A stretch of 64,000 nt of DNA from assembly GCF_002161355.1 (NCBI RefSeq), contig NZ_NFHL01000010.1:1-64000 (forward strand). The letters are read 5' to 3'. The stretch comes from Lachnoclostridium sp. An76. GTDB taxonomy: Bacteria; Bacillota; Clostridia; Lachnospirales; Lachnospiraceae. The position numbers were made by a program, and so were the translations under genes. The notes beneath the pieces are model-generated. The model was not told where the DNA came from. It was given only the letters and a program-made list of their open reading frames with translations, and searched no databases. Positions 26,472 to 34,458 of the stretch are shown piece after piece. Positions within the stretch are counted from its first letter, which is position 1; each line of letters opens with the position of its first letter.

Positions 26472-26602
26472 CCGCACATGCGGCACAGGCCAGGGCGCCC
26501 GTGCAGGCTGGCCTGCAGAGGACGGCCTGGGATGTGCCATATGGCGGCAGCCATACAGCGAGAAGGAGCTGCGCAGCAGCGGAATCGAGCTGGAATGTGC
26601 GG
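26472..26602. repeat. Nested inverted repeats between accB and fabZ
   Basis: Outer arms CCGCACAT / ATGTGCGG (26472-26479 with 26595-26602). Inside, GGCACAGGCC pairs with GGCCTGGGATGTGCC (26482-26491 with 26524-26538, with a bulge), and a small hairpin ATGGC / GCCAT is near 26541. The spacer is about 190 nt with no gene. It resembles the other branched palindromes in the window. Confidence 0.55.
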
Positions 26603-26662
26603 GCGGAAATGCGGAGCACATGCGGGTTGCAAATGAACAGATAAAGAAAGGTGCATGGAATT

Positions 26663-27094
26663 ATGAATAGTTTAAATGTAGAGCAGATCCAGGAGATCAT
26701 CCCTCACAGACATCCCTTCCTCCTGATCGATAAGATCGAGGATTATGTTCCGGGGGAGTACGCAGTCGGATATAAGGCAGTGACATACCGCGAAGATTTC
26801 TTCAAAGGACATTTCCCGCAGAAGGCAGTGATGCCGGGCGTCCTGATCCTTGAGGCGCTGGCGCAGACGGGCGCGGTGGCGATCCTGAGCATGCCGGAGA
26901 ATCAGGGCAGGATCGCATTTTTCGGCGGCGTCCAGAAATGCCGTTTCAAAGGAATGGTATTCCCGGGGGATACGCTGAAACTGGAGACAAAGATCATTAA
27001 GAGCAAAGGTCCTGTCGGAGTGGGACAGGCGACGGCTTACGTAGACGGAAAGGTAGTTGTCAGCGCGGAACTGACATTTATGGTAGGGGAGTAA
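26663..27094 (+). CDS. fabZ: 3-hydroxyacyl-ACP dehydratase (FabZ)
   Basis: A 143-residue hot-dog-fold enzyme. The catalytic His is in PHRHPFLLID with FKGHFPQKAVMPGVLILEALAQ, where Glu completes the dyad. It dehydrates beta-hydroxyacyl-ACP. ATG 26663 gives the usual N-terminus MNSLNVEQIQEIIPHR; another in-frame ATG lies 12 nt upstream. It is followed by accC after 6 nt. Confidence 0.96.
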   Translation: MNSLNVEQIQEIIPHRHPFLLIDKIEDYVPGEYAVGYKAVTYREDFFKGHFPQKAVMPGVLILEALAQTGAVAILSMPENQGRIAFFGGVQKCRFKGMVFPGDTLKLETKIIKSKGPVGVGQATAYVDGKVVVSAELTFMVGE

Positions 27095-27100
27095 TAGAAG

Positions 27101-28435
27101 ATGATTGGAAAAGTATTGATCGCCAACCGCGGCGAGATTGCAGTCCGGATTATCCGGGCGTGCCGCGAGATGGGTATTGAGACGGTCGCGGTTTATTCGG
27201 AGACGGACAGGGACGCGCTGCACACACAGCTGGCGGACGAGGCTGTCTGCATCGGCCCGGCGCCGTCTTCAGAGAGCTATCTGAACATGCAGAATATCAT
27301 CAGCGCGACTCTCGTGTCCGGGGCGGATGCGATCCACCCGGGATTTGGGTTCCTGTCAGAGAACAGCAAGTTCGCCGAGTTGTGCGAACAGTGCAATATT
27401 ACATTTATCGGTCCGAAGTCAGAAGTCATCCAGAGCCTGGGGAATAAATCCGAGGCGAGGAATACGATGATCAATGCCGGCGTGCCGGTGATACCGGGCA
27501 GCAAAGATCCGATCTATGACGCAGAGACCGGAGCGCAGGCAGCGGCTGAGATCGGCTATCCGGTGATCGTCAAGGCGGCCCTCGGCGGCGGCGGCAAAGG
27601 GATGCGCGTGGCTGAGACACCGGAAGAATTTGAAAACAGCTTCAATACGGCGCAGAAGGAAGCTCAGATGGCGTTCGGGGACAATACGATGTACATCGAA
27701 CATTTCGTGCAGCATCCCCGCCATATCGAGTTCCAGATCCTTGCGGATGAACACGGGAATGTGATCCATTTAGGAGAGCGCGACTGCTCGATCCAGAGGA
27801 ATCATCAGAAAATGATCGAAGAGTCCCCGTCCATCGCTCTTACGCCGGAACTGAGGGAGAAAATGGGAGAGGCAGCCGTGAAGGCGGCAAAAGCAGCCCA
27901 CTATACCAATGCAGGTACCATCGAATTTCTGCTGGAAAAGAACGGGAATTTCTATTTCATGGAGATGAACACCAGGATCCAGGTGGAGCATCCGGTCACA
28001 GAGTGGGTGACGGGCATTGATCTGGTCAAGGAGCAGATCCGCATCGCAGACGGACAGCCTCTGAGCTATAAGCAGGAAGACGTCCATATCACGGGACACG
28101 CGATCGAGTGCAGGATCAATGCGGAAAACCCGGCGAAAAACTTCCGCCCCTCACCGGGAACGATCACAGACATGTACCTTCCCGGCGGGAAAGGCGTGCG
28201 CATCGACTCCGCCATTTACAGCGGGTATACTGTGCCCCCGTACTATGATTCCATGCTGGCGAAGCTGATCGTCCACGCAAAGAATCGGAGCGAAGCGATC
28301 AAAAAAATGCGCAGCGCCCTCGGGGAAGTGATCATAGAAGGGATCGATACCAATGTGGATTATCAGTATGAGATCCTGAACCATCCAGACTTTATAAGCG
28401 GGAATATTGATATAGAGTTTATAGAAAATATGTAA
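27101..28435 (+). CDS. accC: Biotin carboxylase subunit of acetyl-CoA carboxylase (AccC)
   Basis: A 444-residue ATP-grasp enzyme that carboxylates biotin on AccB. It shows the N-terminus [22 protein letters not shown], the glycine loop [11 protein letters not shown] (about 161), [18 protein letters not shown] (about 226-243), and [22 protein letters not shown] with catalytic Glu and Arg. Length and motifs are complete. Confidence 0.97.
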   Translation: MIGKVLIANRGEIAVRIIRACREMGIETVAVYSETDRDALHTQLADEAVCIGPAPSSESYLNMQNIISATLVSGADAIHPGFGFLSENSKFAELCEQCNITFIGPKSEVIQSLGNKSEARNTMINAGVPVIPGSKDPIYDAETGAQAAAEIGYPVIVKAALGGGGKGMRVAETPEEFENSFNTAQKEAQMAFGDNTMYIEHFVQHPRHIEFQILADEHGNVIHLGERDCSIQRNHQKMIEESPSIALTPELREKMGEAAVKAAKAAHYTNAGTIEFLLEKNGNFYFMEMNTRIQVEHPVTEWVTGIDLVKEQIRIADGQPLSYKQEDVHITGHAIECRINAENPAKNFRPSPGTITDMYLPGGKGVRIDSAIYSGYTVPPYYDSMLAKLIVHAKNRSEAIKKMRSALGEVIIEGIDTNVDYQYEILNHPDFISGNIDIEFIENM

Positions 28436-28455
28436 ATTGTCAGATAATATTGGCA

Positions 28456-28495
28456 AAAGGGGTCAGACCCCTCTTAAGAGGGGTCTGACCCCTTT
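28456..28495. repeat. Perfect 40-bp palindrome between accC and accDA
   Basis: 28456-28475 is the exact reverse complement of 28476-28495, centred on CTCTT|AAGAG. Each arm contains GGGGTCAGACCCC, itself nearly palindromic. There is no T-run, so it is not a simple terminator. It looks like a REP-type or small mobile palindrome inserted in the operon. Confidence 0.9.
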
Positions 28496-28527
28496 CAGGA
28501 AAGTTGTTCCTTTTGGAGGTTAAATTG

Positions 28528-30222
28528 ATGAAATTAAAAGATATGTTCAAAAAGACCAGCAGCCGTTCTCATTATATATCGCTGACTGCCGGGAAGCCGG
28601 AAGTCCCGGCCGGGCTTTTGCGCAAGTGCAACAAATGCGGCGCGGCGATCATTGCTGAGGATGTGAAGAACGGGTACTATATCTGTCCGAAGTGCCACGG
28701 GTATTTCCGCGTCCACGCATATCGGAGGATCGAGATGCTGGCGGATGAGGGTTCGTTTGAAGAATGGGACAAGGAGATGGACTTTGTCAATCCCCTTGAT
28801 TTCAAAGGATATGAAGAAAAAGTTGCCCGTTTAAAGGAGCATACAAACCTGAATGAAGCGGTGGTCACAGGGAAGATCATGATCAACGGGAATCCGGCTG
28901 TGATCGGGGTGTGCGACGGAAGGTTCATGATGGCCAGCATGGGGCATATCGTAGGAGAGAAGATCACAAGGGCAGTGGAGCGGGCGACCGCGGAGAAGCT
29001 CCCGGTCATTATCTTTACCTGTTCCGGAGGGGCGAGGATGCAGGAAGGCATCGTATCACTGATGCAGATGGCGAAGACATCCGCAGCACTTAAGCGGCAC
29101 AGCGACGCGGGACAGCTCTATATTTCTGTGCTGACAGATCCCACTACGGGAGGGGTTACCGCGAGTTTCGCGATGCTGGGGGATATCATCCTCGCAGAGC
29201 CAAAAGCGCTGATCGGATTTGCAGGACCCCGGGTCATTGAGCAGACGATCGGACAGAAACTTCCAAAAGGATTCCAACGGTCAGAGTTCCTTCTGGAGCA
29301 TGGTTTTGTAGACCGGATTGTGGAGAGAGAAGAGATGAAGGACGTCCTTGCGCAGATTCTGGAGATCCACAGTGCAAAGAAGACGCCGGATACGGAAGAG
29401 GCGTCTGAGGAGAAGTCTGTGGAAAAGGCAGTCAGGAGCGATCTGACAGCATGGGAGAGAGTGCAGATATCGAGGAAAAAGGACCGCCCGGTCGGGACAG
29501 ATTACATTGAGAAACTGTTTACGGATTTCATGGAGTTCCACGGCGACCGCTATTTTAAGGACGATCACGCGATCGTGGGCGGCATTGCATACTTCCACGG
29601 CATGCCGGTGACAGTGATTGCACAGGCAAAAGGGAAGACAACAAAAGAAAACCTGGACAGGAACTTTTCCATGCCGTCTCCGGACGGATACCGGAAGGCG
29701 CTCCGTCTGATGAAGCAGGCGGAAAAGTTCGGACGCCCGGTCATCTGCTTTGTAGACACCCCCGGGGCTTTCTGCGGGCTTGAAGCAGAAGAGCGGGGCC
29801 AGGGGGAAGCTATCGCGAGAAATCTGTTTGAGCTTTCCGGCCTGAAAGTACCGGTCCTGTCAGTCGTGATCGGCGAAGGCGGAAGCGGCGGCGCCCTTGC
29901 GATGGCAGTGGCAGATGAAGTATGGATGCTGGAGAATTCCATCTATTCCGTCCTGTCGCCCGAGGGATTTGCAAGTATCCTCTGGAAGGACAGCAAGAGA
30001 GCCAGCGAGGCGGCGGAAGTCATGAAACTGACCGCGCAGGATCTGGAGCGCCTGGGCATTGTAGAGCAGGTGATCAGCGAACCCGCGGAATTCACGGATG
30101 AAAACCTGGACGTCGTGTGCAGGGATATGGACGGCAGGATCGGAGAGTTCCTTGAAAAATACTGCGCAATGGATGCAGCGGAGCTGACAGAAAAGCGGTA
30201 TGAGAGATTCCGCAGGATGTGA
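28528..30222 (+). CDS. accDA: Acetyl-CoA carboxylase carboxyltransferase, fused beta-alpha subunits (AccD-AccA)
   Basis: A 564-residue fusion. The N-terminal AccD part (about 1-285) has the zinc ribbon CNKCG...CPKCH and [23 protein letters not shown]. The C-terminal AccA part (about 310-564) has [46 protein letters not shown] and [11 protein letters not shown] charged linker joins them ([17 protein letters not shown]). It transfers CO2 from biotin to acetyl-CoA. GGAGGT (28516-28521) sets the start at 28528. In most bacteria the two parts are separate genes. Confidence 0.96.
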   Translation: MKLKDMFKKTSSRSHYISLTAGKPEVPAGLLRKCNKCGAAIIAEDVKNGYYICPKCHGYFRVHAYRRIEMLADEGSFEEWDKEMDFVNPLDFKGYEEKVARLKEHTNLNEAVVTGKIMINGNPAVIGVCDGRFMMASMGHIVGEKITRAVERATAEKLPVIIFTCSGGARMQEGIVSLMQMAKTSAALKRHSDAGQLYISVLTDPTTGGVTASFAMLGDIILAEPKALIGFAGPRVIEQTIGQKLPKGFQRSEFLLEHGFVDRIVEREEMKDVLAQILEIHSAKKTPDTEEASEEKSVEKAVRSDLTAWERVQISRKKDRPVGTDYIEKLFTDFMEFHGDRYFKDDHAIVGGIAYFHGMPVTVIAQAKGKTTKENLDRNFSMPSPDGYRKALRLMKQAEKFGRPVICFVDTPGAFCGLEAEERGQGEAIARNLFELSGLKVPVLSVVIGEGGSGGALAMAVADEVWMLENSIYSVLSPEGFASILWKDSKRASEAAEVMKLTAQDLERLGIVEQVISEPAEFTDENLDVVCRDMDGRIGEFLEKYCAMDAAELTEKRYERFRRM

Positions 30223-30230
30223 GGATGGAA

Positions 30231-31283
30231 ATGAAAAATATCAGGATTGGTGAGAAGATCACAAAAATACCGCTGATCCAGGGAGGGATGGGCGTTGGCA
30301 TCAGCCTGGGAAGGCTGGCCGGGGCAGTTGCCAGGGAAGGCGGCATCGGCATCATCTCCAGCGCCCAGATCGGCTACCGGGAAGCGGACTTTGACAGAGC
30401 GCCCGCAGAGGCGAATCTCAGGGCGATCGAAAGCGAGATGGAGAAAGCGCGCTCCATCTCCCCTGACGGGATCATAGGATTTAATGTCATGACTGCGCTG
30501 AAAGAGCATGCGGCTCATGTGAAAGCGGCAGTCAGGGCAGGGGCGGACATTATCATCTCCGGGGCAGGGCTGCCCACGGACCTGCCTGCGCTGACAGCGG
30601 GAAGCCGCACAAAGATCGCGCCCATTGTGTCAACAGACAAATCCGCAAATGTCATTCTGAAATACTGGGACAGAAAGTACAAAAGGACTGCGGACCTGGT
30701 CGTGATCGAGGGACCGGAGGCAGGCGGGCATCTCGGCTTTAAGAAAGAAGAGCTGGCAGAATATACGCCCGAAACCTATGGGGAAGAGATCCGGAAGATC
30801 ATACGCACCGTAAAGAGCTACGCGGAAAAGTACAATACAGAGATTCCGGTCGTTGTGGCAGGCGGCATCTATGACAGCAGCGACGTAAAGCGCGCGATGG
30901 GACTGGGAGCGGACGGCGTCCAGGTGGCGACCCGGTTTGTCACTACAGAGGAATGTGATGCGGATATCCGGTATAAACAGGCGTATATCAATGCCTCGAA
31001 AGAAGACATTATGATCGTGAAAAGCCCGGTGGGCATGCCGGGACGTGCGATCTTAAATCCGCTCATGGAGCAGGTGGCAAAAGGGATCCAGATCCCCCAC
31101 AGCCCGTGCCACAGATGCCTTGCAAAATGTAATCCGGCTGATATCCCGTACTGTATCACAGACGGCCTGATCAACGCGGTAAAAGGAAATATAGAGAAGG
31201 GACTCCTCTTCTGCGGCGCAAAAGCGTGGAAGGCGGAGAAGATTGATACCGTCAGGGACGCAGTGCAGGAGCTGTTTGCCTGA
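30231..31283 (+). CDS. Second FabK/nitronate monooxygenase-family flavoprotein
   Basis: About 350 residues. The motifs PLIQGGMGVGISLGRLAGAVAREGG, ISGAGLPTDLP, EGPEAGGHLGF, VVVAGGIYDSSDVKRAMGLGADGVQVATRFV place it in the FabK/nitronate monooxygenase family. A cysteine cluster SPCHRCLAKCNPADIPYC near residues 283-300 is absent from the first FabK and could bind metal or be redox active. It is coupled to accDA. It may be a second enoyl reductase or detoxify nitronates; the operon position favours a lipid role. GTG 30219 and ATG 30225 are alternative starts. Confidence 0.8.
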   Translation: MKNIRIGEKITKIPLIQGGMGVGISLGRLAGAVAREGGIGIISSAQIGYREADFDRAPAEANLRAIESEMEKARSISPDGIIGFNVMTALKEHAAHVKAAVRAGADIIISGAGLPTDLPALTAGSRTKIAPIVSTDKSANVILKYWDRKYKRTADLVVIEGPEAGGHLGFKKEELAEYTPETYGEEIRKIIRTVKSYAEKYNTEIPVVVAGGIYDSSDVKRAMGLGADGVQVATRFVTTEECDADIRYKQAYINASKEDIMIVKSPVGMPGRAILNPLMEQVAKGIQIPHSPCHRCLAKCNPADIPYCITDGLINAVKGNIEKGLLFCGAKAWKAEKIDTVRDAVQELFA

Positions 31284-31300
31284 CAGAAAGGAGAACATGC

Positions 31301-31747
31301 ATGAGCCCACGTGAGACCATCAATGATATCCTGGTCAATCTGTTCAATGAAATATGGAAACTGGAAGAAGACGCGATCATTACGGATGAATTTAAAGACA
31401 TTACTAACAATGATATGCATATTATAGAAGCGATCGGCCTGACAGGAGAGAATACCATGTCCATGGTGGCGAAAAAGATGGGGATCACGGCAGGTTCTCT
31501 CACGACGTCAGTAAACGGGCTTGTGAATAAAAAATACGTGGTACGCCAGAGAAGCGAACAGGACCGGCGCGTTATATTCCTGCGCCTTACGGAAAAAGGG
31601 ATCAGAGCATATGAACATCACCGGGAATATCACCGCCAGATGACTGACGCAGTGATCGGCACGCTCAGTGAGGAAGAAATCCCGGTCCTTGTAAAAACGC
31701 TGAAGGGCCTGTCCGGTTTTTTCAGAGGATATAAGGATAGAATGTAA
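31301..31747 (+). CDS. fabT: MarR-family regulator, FabT-like
   Basis: A 148-residue winged-helix protein. DMHIIEAIGLTGENTMSMVAKKMGITAGSLTTSVNGLVNKKYV holds the recognition helix, and RSEQDRRVIFLRLTEKG is the wing with the MarR family DRR motif. It is the last gene of the fab operon, and the operon promoter carries a TTTGA-AAG-TCAAA-type palindrome. It probably represses the operon in response to acyl-ACP, as FabT does in streptococci and lactococci. Operon-end position gives negative autoregulation. The symbol is by analogy. Confidence 0.85.
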   Translation: MSPRETINDILVNLFNEIWKLEEDAIITDEFKDITNNDMHIIEAIGLTGENTMSMVAKKMGITAGSLTTSVNGLVNKKYVVRQRSEQDRRVIFLRLTEKGIRAYEHHREYHRQMTDAVIGTLSEEEIPVLVKTLKGLSGFFRGYKDRM

Positions 31748-31816
31748 AATTGACTGTACGAATGTTACTGGGAATAGCGTACGGATAAAAAAATTTACCA
31801 TGAGAAACAAAAAAGT

Positions 31817-31845
31817 TTGACCTTTCCTCTAAAATGAGGTACAAT
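31817..31845 (+). promoter_or_regulatory. Promoter of the DUF6465-like gene
   Basis: -35 TTGACC (31817-31822), 17-nt spacer, -10 TACAAT (31840-31845). It leaves a leader of about 100 nt before the ATG at 31952. Confidence 0.75.
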
Positions 31846-31951
31846 CCCCTATGGAACTTTGAGGATTGAGTTGAATATTCAGGGGCACTGACATCAATAC
31901 AGATGCCAATGCCGGAAATACTTGGGTGTATTATTTTAGGAGGGAACAAGT

Positions 31952-32536
31952 ATGGCATTAAAGAAGACAACTTCAACAGCAAAAACAGCAGCTAAGAAAA
32001 CAGCTGAGGTAAAGGCAGAACCGGTGAAGGCGGCAGAGAAAGCTGTAAAAGCAGAACCTGCAAAAGCTGAGGCAAAAGCAGAAAAAGCAGAGCCGGCAAA
32101 AGCGATCGAGACAAAGAAAGACACAACGAAAAAGCTTGAGACAAAAGCAGCAGTTTTAGTAGATACACCAGCAGAGAAGACAGAAGAAAAAGCAGCTGCA
32201 AAGAAGACAACAGTGGCTAAGAAAACAGCAGCAAAAACGACAGCAAAGACAACGGCAAAGAAGACAGCAGCTAAGAAAACGACAGCGAAGAAGACAACCG
32301 CAGCTGCAAAGAAGGCGGCGGATGAGAAGGCTGAGGTCAGGACAGAGATCTTCCTGCAGTTCGCCGGCAAGGAGTATACACAGGATGAGATCCTCCAGAA
32401 AGTAAAAGACATCTGGACATATGACCTGAACAACAATGTAGATGACATCAAAGACGTACAGCTTTATCTGAAACCGGAAGAGTCCGCTGCATACTATGTA
32501 GTGAACGGCAATACGACCGGAAAGGTAGTGCTGTAA
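31952..32536 (+). CDS. Lys/Ala-rich protein with C-terminal DUF6465-like domain
   Basis: A 194-residue protein. Residues 1-125 are built of K/A/T/E repeats such as AAKKT, TAKKT and AKAEP, like the tail of histone H1 or of bacterial histone-like proteins. Residues 127-194 (EVRTEIFLQFAGKEYTQDEILQKV, then DIKDVQLYLKPEESAAYYVVNG) form a compact domain that recurs in Lachnospiraceae. The strongly basic second half of the tail suggests DNA or RNA binding; this is inferred. AGGAGG (31939-31944) supports the start. Confidence 0.75.
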   Translation: MALKKTTSTAKTAAKKTAEVKAEPVKAAEKAVKAEPAKAEAKAEKAEPAKAIETKKDTTKKLETKAAVLVDTPAEKTEEKAAAKKTTVAKKTAAKTTAKTTAKKTAAKKTTAKKTTAAAKKAADEKAEVRTEIFLQFAGKEYTQDEILQKVKDIWTYDLNNNVDDIKDVQLYLKPEESAAYYVVNGNTTGKVVL

Positions 32537-32555
32537 GCTCAGACCATATCAGCAG

Positions 32556-32632
32556 AACACAGAGTCCTCTCTGTACCGGGAAATCTTTTTGAGAAGAAAT
32601 TCCCGGACAGAGGGGATTTTCCTTTTTCCTCA
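32556..32632 (+). terminator. Terminator after the DUF6465-like gene
   Basis: A long imperfect stem: CCTCTCTGTACCGGGAA pairs with TTCCCGGACAGAGGGG across a loop at about 32583-32600. It is followed by ATTTTCCTTTTTCC. Confidence 0.8.
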
Positions 32633-32636
32633 TTGT

Positions 32637-32708
32637 GGTATAATGATTGTACATTCGTACAATCCGAAGCGGTCTCACCGCTTCGCCCCGCTGCGCGGGG
32701 ATTATACC
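32637..32708. repeat. 72-nt cloverleaf palindrome, copy 1
   Basis: Outer stem GGTATAAT / ATTATACC (32637-32644 with 32701-32708). It encloses three perfect hairpins: GATTGTAC-ATTC-GTACAATC (32645-32664), GAAGCGGT-CTC-ACCGCTTC (32666-32684) and CCCCGC-TGC-GCGGGG (32686-32700). Only two bases outside the loops are unpaired. The outer stem also contains an extended -10-like TGGTATAAT on the plus strand. No tRNA features (no T-loop, no anticodon layout). Confidence 0.88.
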
Positions 32709-32766
32709 GGGACCCCCGGCTTGGAAAGTAAATGCCGCTGGCGCGGCGCTTCCTTTCCTGCGCACG

Positions 32767-32922
32767 TGGTATAATGATTGTATATTCGTACAATCCGAAG
32801 CGGCTTCACCGCTCCGCTGCGCGGCGCTTCCTTTCCTGCGCACGTGGTATAATGATTGTATATTCGTACAATCCGAAGCGGCTTCACCGCTCCACTGCGC
32901 GGCGCTTCCTTTCCTGCGCACG
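32767..32922 (+). repeat. Two tandem 78-bp partial copies of the cloverleaf unit
   Basis: Units start at 32767 and 32845, exactly 78 bp apart, and are nearly identical. Each keeps TGGTATAATGATTGTA, the first hairpin (with one G-U), and GAAGCGG...CCGCT, but lacks the closing arm ATTATACC. Each ends in GCGGCGCTTCCTTTCCTGCG. The same ending follows the complete copies at 32735-32766 and 33022-33053. Confidence 0.85.
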
Positions 32923-32923
32923 T

Positions 32924-32995
32924 GGTATAATGATTGTACATTCGTACAATCCGAAGCGGTTTCACCGCTTCGCCCTGCTGCGCAGGGATTATACC
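32924..32995. repeat. 72-nt cloverleaf palindrome, copy 2, with compensatory change
   Basis: Same layout as 32637-32708: outer GGTATAAT / ATTATACC (32924-32931 with 32988-32995). The third hairpin is CCCTGC-TGC-GCAGGG. Compared with copy 1, C became T on one side and G became A on the other, keeping the pair. The only other difference is in a loop (CTC to TTC). This covariation supports a conserved fold. Confidence 0.88.
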
Positions 32996-33077
32996 AGGGA
33001 GCCATGGATTGAAAAGTAAATGCCGCTGCGCGGCGCTTCCTTTTCTGCGCGCATGGTATAATGAGGAGGAAATGGAG

Positions 33078-33698
33078 ATGAATACAATGCAGGAAAACAT
33101 GAAACTTGAAAAAGAACGGCTCGAACAGCAGATCCGTTTTATCACAGAAGTGGACAAAGTGAAAAATATTTTCCGTCAGACTTATCTCGCAGACGGGAAG
33201 AGAAAGGAAAATGATGCCGAGCATTCCTGGCATCTGGCGCTCTCGGCCATCCTACTGGGAGAGCATATGAAGGAAGAGGCGGATCTGACAAAGGTCATGG
33301 TCATGGTGCTGATCCACGACCTTGTCGAGATCGACGCCGGGGATACCTATGCCTATGACGAGGCAGGGGCAGTGACAAAGAGGGAGAGGGAAGTGAAGGC
33401 TGCGGACCGTATCTTCGGGCTGCTCCCTGAGGACCAGGGAACATATTTCCGGGCGCTCTGGGAGGAGTTCGAGGCCTATGAGACAGCAGAGGCAAAGTTT
33501 GCCCATCTGCTGGATAATTTCCAGCCCCTGCTCTTAAATGACGCGTCAGACGGAAAGAGCTGGGCAGAACACGGCGTGCATAAGTCCCAGGTGTGCAAAA
33601 GGAATGAGCGCATCCCTGAGACGTCAGAGATCGTGTGGGAGAAGATGCTGGAGATCATGGATAAGCATATAGAGAAAGGAAACCTAAAAGCAGACTGA
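33078..33698 (+). CDS. HD-domain hydrolase (YfbR/HDDC2-like 5'-nucleotidase)
   Basis: A 206-residue protein. ENDAEHSWHLALSAILLGEH and VLIHDLVEIDAGDTYAYD carry the H...HD...D metal ligands of the HD superfamily. NDASDGKSWAEHG and the C-terminal helix match the YfbR/HDDC2 group, which hydrolyses nucleoside monophosphates. I choose ATG 33078, 8 nt after GAGGAGG (33063-33069). The gene starts right after the last repeat of the cloverleaf array, whose TGGTATAAT at 33054 runs straight into the ribosome site. Confidence 0.85.
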   Translation: MNTMQENMKLEKERLEQQIRFITEVDKVKNIFRQTYLADGKRKENDAEHSWHLALSAILLGEHMKEEADLTKVMVMVLIHDLVEIDAGDTYAYDEAGAVTKREREVKAADRIFGLLPEDQGTYFRALWEEFEAYETAEAKFAHLLDNFQPLLLNDASDGKSWAEHGVHKSQVCKRNERIPETSEIVWEKMLEIMDKHIEKGNLKAD

Positions 33699-33722
33699 CC
33701 GGACAGGAGGTATGACAGAGAG

Positions 33723-34448
33723 ATGTATGAGAAAGAGATCGAACAGCTCCAGGAGATGATCGATGAGAGCAGCAGGATCGTATTTTTCGGGGGCGCAGGC
33801 GTTTCCACTGAGAGCGGGATACCGGATTTCCGCAGCGCGGATGGCATTTATCACCAGCAGTATAAGTATTCTCCGGAACAGGTAGTGAGCCATACTTTTT
33901 TCATGCGTTATCCGGAAGCGTTTTATGAATTTTATAAGGAGAAAATGATGGCGCTGGATGCGAAGCCGAACCCTGCCCATCTGAAGCTGGCGGAACTCGA
34001 AAAGGCAGGGAAGCTGACCGCAGTCGTGACCCAGAATATCGATGGGCTCCACCAGGCTGCCGGGAGCCGGAATGTATACGAGCTGCACGGGAGCATCCAC
34101 AGGAATTACTGTATGAAATGCGGGAAATTTTATGATGCGGGATATGTGAAAAATTATGACGGAGTGCCAAGGTGTGAGTGCGGCGGCATGATCAAGCCGG
34201 ATGTAGTGCTCTACGAGGAAGGGCTGGACCAGGCGACCATCCAGGGAGCGGTCCGCGCGATCTCACAGGCAGATATGCTGATCATCGGCGGCACTTCGCT
34301 GGTCGTGTATCCGGCAGCGGGATTTATCGATTATTTCCGGGGAAAGTATCTGGCAGTGATCAACAAGTCGGAAACAGCGAGGTCAGTCCGTGCGGACCTG
34401 ACCATCGCCGCTCCGATCGGTGAGATCATGAGTAAGATCAGAGTGTGA
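33723..34448 (+). CDS. cobB: Sir2-family NAD-dependent protein deacylase
   Basis: A 241-residue sirtuin. FFGGAGVSTESGIPDFRSADG binds NAD, TQNIDGLHQAAG follows, and the catalytic His is in ELHGSIHRNYC (about 121). The zinc Cys4 is CMKCG...CECGG. GGTSLVVYPAAG is near 190. It removes acyl groups from lysines using NAD. It lies 24 nt after the HD hydrolase and may be cotranscribed. The symbol is the family name for bacterial sirtuins. Confidence 0.93.
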   Translation: MYEKEIEQLQEMIDESSRIVFFGGAGVSTESGIPDFRSADGIYHQQYKYSPEQVVSHTFFMRYPEAFYEFYKEKMMALDAKPNPAHLKLAELEKAGKLTAVVTQNIDGLHQAAGSRNVYELHGSIHRNYCMKCGKFYDAGYVKNYDGVPRCECGGMIKPDVVLYEEGLDQATIQGAVRAISQADMLIIGGTSLVVYPAAGFIDYFRGKYLAVINKSETARSVRADLTIAAPIGEIMSKIRV

Positions 34449-34458
34449 CCGTCTGGCA

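Noticed and set aside
32637-32708. The 72-nt cloverleaf as a tRNA gene
   Set aside because: Size and three hairpins resemble a tRNA, but there is no GTTCRANNC T-loop, no 7-nt anticodon loop and no D-loop consensus.
32636-33060. Repeats at 32.6-33.1 kb as a CRISPR array
   Set aside because: Units are contiguous, 78 or 131 bp, with the same content between repeats and no unique spacers. No cas genes are in the window.
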